From JBGPEQ01 sp050180895 (lineage in GTDB: Bacteria; Pseudomonadota; Alphaproteobacteria; Dongiales; Dongiaceae), in NCBI GenBank assembly GCA_050180895.1, contig JBFXDS010000019.1, positions 1 to 61,420 of the forward strand: a DNA stretch of 61,420 nt, given 5' to 3'. This document shows positions 27,208 to 34,665 of this stretch, in pieces; positions within the stretch are counted from its first letter, which is position 1; the number at the start of each line of letters is the position of its first letter. The position numbers were made by a program, and so were the translations under genes. The notes under the pieces are model-generated. The model was given only the letters and a program-made list of their open reading frames with translations. It was not told the origin of the DNA and did not search any database.

Positions 27208-28302
27208 TCAGAACGCGTCGAGCGCCCGACAATCCTCCCTTTTCCATCCGATCGACACGGTAGAGCCCGGCGCCAGTTCGGGCACGCCCGCGGCGTTCGC
27301 CACCTTGATCACGAAATCGTTGCTGCCGCAGACCGAGGCGCGCACGCGGGTATGGTCACCGAGATAGATCAACTCCTCGACCCGGGCAGCGAAGACGTTG
27401 GCGCAGCTGCCGTTCGACGGGTTGATCTGCACCCGCTCCGGCCGCAGGGACAGCGTCGTCGGCGTGCCGACGCCGTCGACCTTCACCGGCAGCGCCTCGA
27501 CCGTTCCGCCGCCCGTCACCTCGACGCGGCAGGCGGAACCGTTCATCGCCACGACCTTGCCGCGCAGCCGGTTGTTCTCGCCGATGAATTGCGCGACGAA
27601 CGAGTTCTGCGGCCGCTCGTAGAGGTCGTCCGGAGTCGCCAGCTGCTGAATCGCGCCGTCGTTGAAGACGGCGATGCGGTCCGACATGGTGAGCGCCTCG
27701 CTCTGGTCGTGCGTCACGTACACCACGGTCACGCCGAGGTCGCGGTGTATGTGCTTGACCTCCAGCTGCATGTGCTCGCGCAGCTGCTTGTCGAGCGCGC
27801 CCAGCGGTTCGTCCATCAGCACGAGCTTGGGCTCGAAGACGAGGGCGCGCGCCAGCGCCACCCGCTGCTGCTGGCCGCCGGAGAGCTGACCTGGCCGCCG
27901 CTGCGCGAAGCCCGAGAGCTTCACCATGTCGAGGGCGCGTTTGATCTTGGCCTCGATGTCGGATTTCGGCAGCCGCCGGACCTCCAGCGGAAAGGCGAGA
28001 TTTTCCGTCACCGTCATGTGCGGAAACAGCGCGTAGTTCTGGAAGACCATGCCGATGTTCCGCTTGTGCGGCGGCACGTCGTCGATCGGCCGGCGGTCCA
28101 GAAATATGCGCCCATGCGTCGGCACTTCGAAGCCGGCCAGCATCATGAGCGTTGTCGTCTTGCCCGATCCCGAGGGTCCCAGCAGGGTAAGGAATTCGCC
28201 AGCCCGAATGCTGAGATTCAGGTCTCTTACGACCAGCGTCTCGCCGTCATAACTCTTCTGGACTTCCAAGAATTGGACGTAGTTGTCCTCTTGCGTTGCC
28301 AT
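27208..28302 (-). CDS. polyamine-type ABC transporter ATPase (PotA/PotG-like)
   Basis: This 364-residue ATP-binding subunit has Walker A GPSGSGKT (42-49), Q-loop MVFQNYALFPHMT, signature LSGGQQQR, Walker B LVLMDEPLGALD and the H-loop VYVTHDQSEALT. A C-terminal TOBE domain follows (~280-355). It is the first gene of the operon ATPase-binding protein-permease-permease, all on the minus strand. Confidence 0.95.
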   Translation of the reverse strand: MATQEDNYVQFLEVQKSYDGETLVVRDLNLSIRAGEFLTLLGPSGSGKTTTLMMLAGFEVPTHGRIFLDRRPIDDVPPHKRNIGMVFQNYALFPHMTVTENLAFPLEVRRLPKSDIEAKIKRALDMVKLSGFAQRRPGQLSGGQQQRVALARALVFEPKLVLMDEPLGALDKQLREHMQLEVKHIHRDLGVTVVYVTHDQSEALTMSDRIAVFNDGAIQQLATPDDLYERPQNSFVAQFIGENNRLRGKVVAMNGSACRVEVTGGGTVEALPVKVDGVGTPTTLSLRPERVQINPSNGSCANVFAARVEELIYLGDHTRVRASVCGSNDFVIKVANAAGVPELAPGSTVSIGWKREDCRALDAF

Positions 28303-28402
28303 CCCTTGTCCGTGACGCCTCTACACTCCCTGGTGGCGTATTCTTTTCAAATTTCTGCTCAGCCGGCGATTCCGGTGGCCGGCGCTTCCTTGCGCTGTTG
28401 GT

Positions 28403-28432
28403 CAAATCCTATACGCCGGACGCAAGGATTTG
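28403..28432. promoter_or_regulatory. 8-bp inverted repeat, candidate operator
   Basis: CAAATCCT and AGGATTTG form perfect eight-base arms separated by 14 bases, about 100 bases before the ABC transporter ATPase start, between it and the creatinase gene (28303-28494). It may be a regulator site for the transport operon, or a hairpin at the end of the creatinase transcript. On the plus strand it is followed by TTTTTT a few bases later, but no plus-strand gene precedes it. Confidence 0.45.
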
Positions 28433-28494
28433 GAGTCCTTTTTTGCACCGCAGCAGAGTCGGCCGGGACGAACCCCCTTCCCTTGGCGGGCGAC

Positions 28495-29805
28495 TCACTT
28501 TGGGACGATGTTGTGCTCGGGGCCGTAGGGGAACCTCGTGATGTTCTCGTTTCCCGCCGGCGTGATGACGAGGATGTCGTGCTCGCGGTAGCCGCCGGCG
28601 CCGGGCAGGCCCTCGGGGATCATGATCATCGGCTCCATCGAGACGACCATGTCCGGCTCGAGCACGGTCTCGATATCCTCCCGCAGCTCGAGGCCGGCCT
28701 CGCGTCCGTAATAATGGCAGAGCACGCCGAAGGAGTGGCCGTAGCCGAAGGTGCGGTACTTGAGGAGATCGTGCTCGCGGTAGATCTCGTTCAGCGCCTT
28801 CGCCACGTCGCCGCAGCGGTTGCCGGGCTTGAGCAGCTTCTTGCCCTCGTCATGCACCCGGCAGTTGATCTCCCACAGCCGCAGATGCGCATCCGACGCC
28901 TCCCGGCAGAACAGCGTGCGCTCGAGCGCCGTGTAGTAGCCGGCGATCATCGGGAAGCAGTTGAGGCTGAGGATGTCGCCGCGCCGCAGACGCCGCGACG
29001 TCACGGGATTGTGGGCGCCGTCGGTGTTGATGCCCGACTGGAACCAGGTCCAGCTGTCCATCAGCTCGGCATGCGGGAACGTCCGGGCGATCTCGCGCAC
29101 CATCGCCTGGGTGGAATGCAGCGCCACCTCGTGCTCCGGCACGCCCTCGGCGATGGCCTCGACGCAGGCGGCGCCGCCGATGTCGGCGATGCGCGCGCCC
29201 TGTCTGATCAGCGCGATCTCCTCCTTCGACTTGATCATGCGCATGCGCATGGCGGCGCCGGAGATATCGACAAAAGTCGAGCCCGGCAGCGCGGCCTTCA
29301 GCTTCTTCATGGTCTGGAGGTTGACGTGGTCGAACTCGATGCCGACCCGGCCGCCGGCCTTCACCAGCTTCTGCACCGCGCGGATGTAGTTGTCGCGCCG
29401 CCAGTCCGTGAAGACGATGTTGTCGCCGAAGGTGCGCCGCCATGGCTGGCCGGCGTCGATGTTGGCGGAGATCGAGGTCGACTTCGACGGCGTGACCACC
29501 AGCCCGTAAGGCCGGCCGAAGGAGCAGTAGAGGAAGTCGCTGTAGTAGTTGATGTTGTGATAGGAGGTGAACAGCACATGGCCGATGCGCTCCCGCGCCA
29601 TGTGCTTGCGCAGCTTCGCCAGCCGCGATTCCATCTCCGCCGCGGAGAAGGTTCCCGTCACCCTCTCGCCGTTGCGGATGATCTTGAGGTCGGGCAGATC
29701 GTCGACGCTGCGGACGGCCTGCGGCGGCCTGGCGGGCGTGCGCCGCGCTCGCGTCGCCGGTCGTGCGGTTGTCCGTCCTGCGGTCTTCCTCGCGGCCTTG
29801 GCCAT
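28495..29805 (-). CDS. creatinase (creatine amidinohydrolase)
   Basis: This M24-fold enzyme splits creatine into sarcosine and urea. Segments TSYHNINYYSDFLYC, GQPWRRTFGDNIVFTDWRRD, WTWFQSGINTDGAHNPVT and FGYGHSFGVLCHYYGREAG match Pseudomonas creatinase nearly residue for residue, not the metal-dependent prolidases of the same fold. The ATG at 29805 has a strong ribosome binding site (gggaggagac) and gives 436 residues, with a ~30-residue Lys/Arg/Ala/Pro-rich N-terminal tail absent from known creatinases (about 405). It lies upstream of the polyamine-type ABC operon and divergent from the LysR gene. No sarcosine oxidase gene is in the window. Confidence 0.93.
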   Translation of the reverse strand: MAKAARKTAGRTTARPATRARRTPARPPQAVRSVDDLPDLKIIRNGERVTGTFSAAEMESRLAKLRKHMARERIGHVLFTSYHNINYYSDFLYCSFGRPYGLVVTPSKSTSISANIDAGQPWRRTFGDNIVFTDWRRDNYIRAVQKLVKAGGRVGIEFDHVNLQTMKKLKAALPGSTFVDISGAAMRMRMIKSKEEIALIRQGARIADIGGAACVEAIAEGVPEHEVALHSTQAMVREIARTFPHAELMDSWTWFQSGINTDGAHNPVTSRRLRRGDILSLNCFPMIAGYYTALERTLFCREASDAHLRLWEINCRVHDEGKKLLKPGNRCGDVAKALNEIYREHDLLKYRTFGYGHSFGVLCHYYGREAGLELREDIETVLEPDMVVSMEPMIMIPEGLPGAGGYREHDILVITPAGNENITRFPYGPEHNIVPK

Positions 29806-29874
29806 CGTCTCCTCCCCTGCGCGGCCCGATGCGGGCCGCGATCCTGGTAGCGTTGCCATGGGAATAAGAAAAAT

Positions 29875-29889
29875 TGATAATCATGATGA
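29875..29889. promoter_or_regulatory. AT-rich palindromic site in the creatinase/LysR divergent region
   Basis: TGATAATCATGATGA, centred on the palindrome ATCATGAT, lies between the two divergent start codons (29805 and 29907). It could be the operator of the LysR regulator (imperfect dyad with A/T-rich arms) or a Fur-type site. It also overlaps the region where the promoters of both genes must lie. Confidence 0.4.
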
Positions 29890-29906
29890 CTCGATTTTCC
29901 GTCTAA

Positions 29907-30818
29907 ATGGTACCGGATATGCGAAACATCCCCATGGAGCTGCTGCGAACCTTCTCCGCCGTGGCCGATGTCGCCAGCATCACGCGCGCGGCGTCGATCC
30001 TGGGCCGCTCCCAGCCGGCGGTGAGCCTGCAGATGAAGCGGCTGGAGGACATCGTCGGCGCTCCGCTCTGTCGCTGGGACGGTCGGCGCATGCTGCTGAC
30101 CGACGGCGGCGAGACCCTGCTGCGCTACGCGACGCAGATCCTGCGCCTCAACGACGAGGCGATCGGCAGCCTGACCCGGCCGACCCTGGCCGGCCATGTG
30201 AAGGTCGGCACGCCCAATGACTTCGCCATCTCCTTCCTGCCGCGCATCCTCGGCCGGTTCGTCGAGCGCTATCCCAACGTCACGCTGGACGTGAGCTGCG
30301 ACCTCAGCGTCAACCTGCTGGAGAAGTTCGCCAGCGACAGCGCGGGCTTCGATCTGGTCCTGGCCATGCACGCCGACCGGGCGACGGCGCGGCCGCTGCG
30401 TGTCTGGCCGGAGCAACTGGTATGGGTGGCCGGCCCCGGACATTCGGTGTGGACTCGCCGGCCGCTGCCGCTGGTGGTCTATCCCGACGGCTGCATCTAC
30501 CGACGACGGCTGATGCGCGCCCTGGAAGCTGCCGGCATGGCCTCGCGCGTCGTCTATTGCAGCCCGAGCCTCGCCGGTCTCCAGGCCGCGATCCTCTCCG
30601 GCCTCGGCGTCATGGTCCTGGCGCGCAGCACGGTACCGGACGGACTGCAGATCCTGGACGAGGACAGTGGCCTGCCCGCGATCGCGCCGGTGACGATCGC
30701 CATGCACCGGCGCCGCAGCCGGTTGTCGCCGGCGGCCGCCCGGCTCGCCGGCTTCATCGCCGAGAGCCTGGACGAGCGGTGGGCGCAGGCGCCGGCTGCG
30801 CGGCTCCTGCCGGCCTAG
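29907..30818 (+). CDS. LysR-family transcriptional regulator
   Basis: This 303-residue LTTR has an N-terminal winged HTH (MELLRTFSAVADVASITRAA, SILGRSQPAVSLQMKRLE) followed by a periplasmic-binding-protein-like effector domain. It is divergent from creatinase and probably regulates it and the neighbouring transport genes. Starts at 29907, 29919 and 29937 are all in frame. The stop TAG overlaps the stop of the convergent aminotransferase gene (CTAG, 30815-30818). Confidence 0.9.
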   Translation: MVPDMRNIPMELLRTFSAVADVASITRAASILGRSQPAVSLQMKRLEDIVGAPLCRWDGRRMLLTDGGETLLRYATQILRLNDEAIGSLTRPTLAGHVKVGTPNDFAISFLPRILGRFVERYPNVTLDVSCDLSVNLLEKFASDSAGFDLVLAMHADRATARPLRVWPEQLVWVAGPGHSVWTRRPLPLVVYPDGCIYRRRLMRALEAAGMASRVVYCSPSLAGLQAAILSGLGVMVLARSTVPDGLQILDEDSGLPAIAPVTIAMHRRRSRLSPAAARLAGFIAESLDERWAQAPAARLLPA

Positions 30819-32203
30819 GCCGCGAGCAGGCCTTGCCGGACGAGCCAGGCCTGCGTGTCTTCGAGCGCGCGGCCGAAGCGCGACAGCATGTCGGCGATCT
30901 GCGCTTCGTTGATGATCAGGGGCGGACAGAAGGCGACGGTGTCGCCGAGCGCGCGCGTCAGCAGCCCGTGCTCCTGGGCGCATTTCACCGCGTAGGCGCC
31001 GACCCTCAGCTGGGGATCGAAGGACTCCTTCGTCGTGCGGTTGCGGACCAGCTCGATGCCGCCGATCAGGCCGATGCCGCGGACCTCGCCGACCAGCGGA
31101 TGATCGGCGAACTGGCGCAGGCCGTCCTGCAGCGCCGGCGCCACGCGGCGGACCTGAGACAGGATGTCGCGCTCCTCGTAGATCTTCAGCGTCTCGATCG
31201 CCACGGCCGCGCTGACGGGATGGCCGCTATAGGTGTAGCCGTGGCCGAAGGTGCCGATCCTGCCGCTGTTGTCGCGCAGCGCGCGGTAGATTTTTTCGTT
31301 GATGAGCACGGCCGAGATCGGCAGATAGGCCGAGGACAGCGCCTTGGCCATGGTCATGATGTCCGGCTGCAGCTTGAAGGTCTCGCTGCCGAACATGTTG
31401 CCGGTGCGGCCGAAGCCGCAGATCACCTCGTCGGCGATGAAGAGGATGTCGTGTTTCCGGAGCACGGCCTGGATCTTCTCGAAGTAGGTCTTCGGCGCGA
31501 CGATCACGCCGCCAGCGCCTTGCACCGGCTCGGCGATGAAGGCCGCGACCGTGTCCGGCCCTTGCTCCAGGATCATGTTCTCCAGGTTGGCAGCGCAGCG
31601 GGCGGCGAAGTCCTCCTCGCTCTCGTCGGCCTGGCCGAAACGGTAGTGGTGCGGGCAGTCCGCGTGCAGGAAACCGGGCAGTGGCAGGTCGAAATCCATC
31701 TGGTTGACCGGCAGGCCCATGAGGCTGGTCGCGGCGACGGTCACGCCGTGATAGGCCTTCATGCGCGAGATGATCTTCTTCTTCCGCGGCCGGCCGAGGG
31801 CGTTGTTGTAGTACCAGACCATCTTGACGACGGTATCGTTGGCCTCCGAGCCGGAGTTGCAGAAGAAGGCATGCGACATCGGCACGGGCGCCAGCTTGAT
31901 CAGGCGCTCGGCCAGATCGACGGCGATGTCCGGCGCCTTCTGCGCGAAGCTGTGGTAGTAGGGCAGCCGCCGCATCTGCCGCGCCGCGGCTTCGACCAGC
32001 CGCTCCTCGCCGAATCCCAGCGACGTGCACCACAGGCCGGCGAGCCCCTCGATGTACTCCTTGCCGTCCTCGTCATAGACATGGATGCCCTTGCCGCGCG
32101 CGATCACCAGAGGGCCCTCGGCCTCCTGCTTCACCGCGTTGGTGTAAGGATGCAAGTGATAGGCGATGTCGCGGGCGGCCGTCGAATTGGGCATGACGGT
32201 CAT
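30815..32203 (-). CDS. class III aminotransferase, putrescine/polyamine type
   Basis: This 462-residue PLP enzyme has the Schiff-base region MTMAKALSSAYLPISAV with Lys, the cofactor Asp in LFIADEVICGFGRTG and the phosphate loop CNSGSEANDT. Overall it resembles SpuC-like putrescine-pyruvate aminotransferases and omega-amino acid aminotransferases. A ribosome binding site (agaggat) precedes ATG 32203. Together with the polyamine ABC system and creatinase it suggests catabolism of amines or guanidino compounds; the exact substrate is inferred. Confidence 0.9.
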   Translation of the reverse strand: MTVMPNSTAARDIAYHLHPYTNAVKQEAEGPLVIARGKGIHVYDEDGKEYIEGLAGLWCTSLGFGEERLVEAAARQMRRLPYYHSFAQKAPDIAVDLAERLIKLAPVPMSHAFFCNSGSEANDTVVKMVWYYNNALGRPRKKKIISRMKAYHGVTVAATSLMGLPVNQMDFDLPLPGFLHADCPHHYRFGQADESEEDFAARCAANLENMILEQGPDTVAAFIAEPVQGAGGVIVAPKTYFEKIQAVLRKHDILFIADEVICGFGRTGNMFGSETFKLQPDIMTMAKALSSAYLPISAVLINEKIYRALRDNSGRIGTFGHGYTYSGHPVSAAVAIETLKIYEERDILSQVRRVAPALQDGLRQFADHPLVGEVRGIGLIGGIELVRNRTTKESFDPQLRVGAYAVKCAQEHGLLTRALGDTVAFCPPLIINEAQIADMLSRFGRALEDTQAWLVRQGLLAA

Positions 32204-32347
32204 GGAATCCTCTTCTCGCGGCTGGAACCGTCGGCGCGGTTCGTGGTTGGTGCGGCAGGCGCAGGCGCCGTACTATTCGGCAATTCCCGCGTCAAGTCAA
32301 AGTGGCGCGTGCGGACCGAACGCCGGATAGCCAACGGGGTGTGCGCG

Positions 32348-32545
32348 ATGATGCAGCAATACACGGTCGGCATGACCATCGACCGCCGGTCGGACCATGT
32401 GAACGTCGAGGCCGAGGACGCGCTGGTGGCGGCGCTGAAGGTGAAGCTCGACAAGCCGACGGCGCAGATCAACTACGTGCGGCCGAAGAACAAGCGCGGC
32501 GACCGCCGCCATCCCTCGCACGAGATCCGCGAATTGCCGGGCTGA
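32348..32545 (+). CDS. small hypothetical protein
   Basis: This short frame of 65 residues starts at ATG 32348 (MMQQYTVGMTIDRRSDHVNV). It has a charged, basic C-terminal half with no cysteines or membrane segment. It is divergent from the aminotransferase and ends at the base before the permease gene (convergent). The function is unknown, but the frame has coding-like character and a fair ribosome binding region. Confidence 0.5.
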   Translation: MMQQYTVGMTIDRRSDHVNVEAEDALVAALKVKLDKPTAQINYVRPKNKRGDRRHPSHEIRELPG

Positions 32546-33490
32546 TCACGCGCGCGGGTCGAGCGCGTCCTGCAGCCCGTCGCCGAGCAGGTTGCAGCAG
32601 ATCACCGTGACGAAGATCACGAGCCCCGGCCACACCGCCAGCATCGGCGCCGACCAGATCAGGTCCTGCGCGTTGGTCAGCATGGCGCCCCAGCTCGCCA
32701 TCGGCGGCTGGATGCCGAGGCCGAGGAAGCTCAGGGTCGATTCCAGCAGGATGATGCCGCCGACCGACAGCGTAGTGGCGACGACGATCGGTCCGGCGAC
32801 GTTGGGCAGGATATGCACGAACATGATGCGGCCGGGGCCGGCGCCCAGGGCCTGGGCCGCGCGCACGAACTCGCGCTCGCGCAAGGAGAGCGTCGCACCG
32901 CGTACGAGGCGCGCCACCGTGGTCCAGCCGACCAGCGTGATGATGACGGCGATGCGCCAGAAGCTCAGTGTCTCCGATTGCGCGAGCCCGGCGGGCAGCC
33001 CCAGCTTGGCGACGTCGACGGCTGCCAGCACGATCAGCAGCGGCAGCTTGGGCAGCGCGATGATGCCGTCGGTGATGCGCATCAGAACCGCGTCGGTGCG
33101 GCCGCCGAGATAGCCGGCGGCGAGCCCGACCGCCGTGCCGATGACCGCGGCGGAAAGGGCGACGACGAGGCCGATGCCGAGCGAGACGCGCCCGCCCTCC
33201 AGCAGGCGCAGCAGCAGGTCGCGGCCGAGGTCGTCGGTGCCGAGCGGATGGGACGCCGAGGGCGGCTGCAGGCGCGCCAGCAGGTCGACCGTTCCGCTGT
33301 CGGTGCCGAGGGCCGTCGCGACCAGCGGCGCTCCGATCGCGAGCAGCGCCAGCAGGGCGAGGATGGCGGCGCTGACGACGGCGAGCGGCCGCGCCAGCAC
33401 GCGCCGGGCGAAGCTGCGCTGCTGCGGCAGCGGGGCGGGCCGGGCGTCGGCCGCGGCGAGCACGGCATCGGCGGCGTTCGGCACTGTCAT
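32546..33490 (-). CDS. oligopeptide ABC transporter permease (DppC/OppC-like)
   Basis: This 314-residue permease has an N-terminal helix, five further hydrophobic helices and the EAA loop (REREFVRAAQALGAGPGRIM). It is probably the second permease of a dipeptide/oligopeptide or nickel-type importer. The ATG overlaps the stop of the upstream permease gene (ATGA). Confidence 0.92.
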   Translation of the reverse strand: MTVPNAADAVLAAADARPAPLPQQRSFARRVLARPLAVVSAAILALLALLAIGAPLVATALGTDSGTVDLLARLQPPSASHPLGTDDLGRDLLLRLLEGGRVSLGIGLVVALSAAVIGTAVGLAAGYLGGRTDAVLMRITDGIIALPKLPLLIVLAAVDVAKLGLPAGLAQSETLSFWRIAVIITLVGWTTVARLVRGATLSLREREFVRAAQALGAGPGRIMFVHILPNVAGPIVVATTLSVGGIILLESTLSFLGLGIQPPMASWGAMLTNAQDLIWSAPMLAVWPGLVIFVTVICCNLLGDGLQDALDPRA

Positions 33491-34440
33491 CGGTAGCTGA
33501 TCCGCGGATCGACCCAGACATAGGCGAGGTCGGCCAGCAGGTTACTCAGCAGCACCACGGCGGTCCCCAGCAGCAGACTGACCAGGGCGAGGTTGTAGTC
33601 GCTGCCCATGATGGCGTCGAAGATGGTCTTGCCCATGCCGAGATAAGCGAACATCTGCTCGGTGATGAGCGCGCCGGAGAACAGCGTGCCGAAATCGAGC
33701 GCCAGGATGGTGATGAAGGGGATCATCGCGTTGCGCAGCGCGTGGCCGTAGAGCAGCCGCCCGCGCGCGACGCCCTTGGCGCGCGCCGTGCGGATGAAGT
33801 CCTGCCGCAGCACCTCGATCATCGCCGCGCGGACGTAGCGCAGCTGCGTGCCGACGGTGACGATCGTCAGCGTCAGCACCGGCAGGACGAGGTAGGTCGC
33901 GCGGTCGGCCAGGCCGTCGGCGCCCACCGTGGCCGTGCCGCTCGCCGGCAGCACGCGGAGGATCACGGCGAACAGGATGATGAGCAGGATGGCGAGCCAG
34001 AACAGCGGCACGGAGAGGCCGGCGAAGGCCAGCAGGTTGATGGCGCCGTCGGCCAGCGACCCCGGCCGCGCCGCCGCCCACACGCCGGCCGGGACGGCGA
34101 TGGCGAGCGCGATCGCGAGGCTGAGACCCATGAGCAGGACGGTGTTGCCGAGCCGCGGCATGATCACCTGCCAGACCGGCAGCGCCTGCAGCCGCGAATA
34201 GCCGAAGTCGCCCTGCAGCGCGGCGCCGAGCCAGGCGAGGTAACGGTCGATGAGAGGCTGGTCGAGGCCCTGCAGCGCCTTCAGCCGCGCCACGTCGGCC
34301 GGCGTCAGCTTGGGATCGGCGGTCAGCATCAGGTCGATCGGGTCGCCAGGCATCAGACCGATGAGCCCGTAGATCACGAACGACATGACCAGCAGCACGA
34401 GCAGCGTTTCCGCCAGCCGCTGGAGGAGGAAGCGAGTCAT
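33487..34440 (-). CDS. oligopeptide ABC transporter permease (DppB/OppB-like)
   Basis: This 317-residue permease has LLQRLAETLLVLLVMSFVIY at the start, six helices and the coupling loop (RQDFIRTARAKGVARGRLLY). I take the start at ATG 34440; the frame is also open to 34458, but that ATG lies in the repeat described below. It sits in one operon with the DppC-like gene and the binding protein gene upstream. Confidence 0.92.
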   Translation of the reverse strand: MTRFLLQRLAETLLVLLVMSFVIYGLIGLMPGDPIDLMLTADPKLTPADVARLKALQGLDQPLIDRYLAWLGAALQGDFGYSRLQALPVWQVIMPRLGNTVLLMGLSLAIALAIAVPAGVWAAARPGSLADGAINLLAFAGLSVPLFWLAILLIILFAVILRVLPASGTATVGADGLADRATYLVLPVLTLTIVTVGTQLRYVRAAMIEVLRQDFIRTARAKGVARGRLLYGHALRNAMIPFITILALDFGTLFSGALITEQMFAYLGMGKTIFDAIMGSDYNLALVSLLLGTAVVLLSNLLADLAYVWVDPRISYR

Positions 34441-34456
34441 GGCCTCGAGTCCGCAC

Positions 34457-34645
34457 ATTCCCCCGCCCCTTGTGGGCGGGGGCCAGGGGGCGGGGTCTCG
34501 CGCCGGACGGCGCGCACGACTCCCGCAACCTGGTTGCGGGGACGATCTCCGCGGTTACCGCTGCCTGCGAGGACGAACGATTCTCTGGCGCGCTGCCGCG
34601 CGCAAACCCCGCCCCCTGGCCCCCGCCCACAAGGGGCGGGAGAAT
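34457..34645. repeat. 40-bp inverted repeat pair, GC-rich MITE-like element
   Basis: Two 40-base arms, 34457-34496 and 34606-34645, are inverted copies differing at one base. Each contains CCCGCCCCTTGTGGGCGGGG or its complement. They enclose about 109 bases and end in attc/gaat. The element lies in the intergenic region between the binding protein gene and the permease gene of the oligopeptide ABC cluster. Confidence 0.85.
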
Positions 34646-34665
34646 GGGGCGTCGGCTCGGTCGGG

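Noticed and set aside
32302..32610. 102-residue plus frame overlapping the small gene
   Set aside because: Arg-rich shadow frame; the 65-residue frame at 32348 fits better.
34441..34458. ATG at 34458 as permease start
   Set aside because: It lies in the inverted-repeat element; ATG 34440 gives the normal N-terminus.
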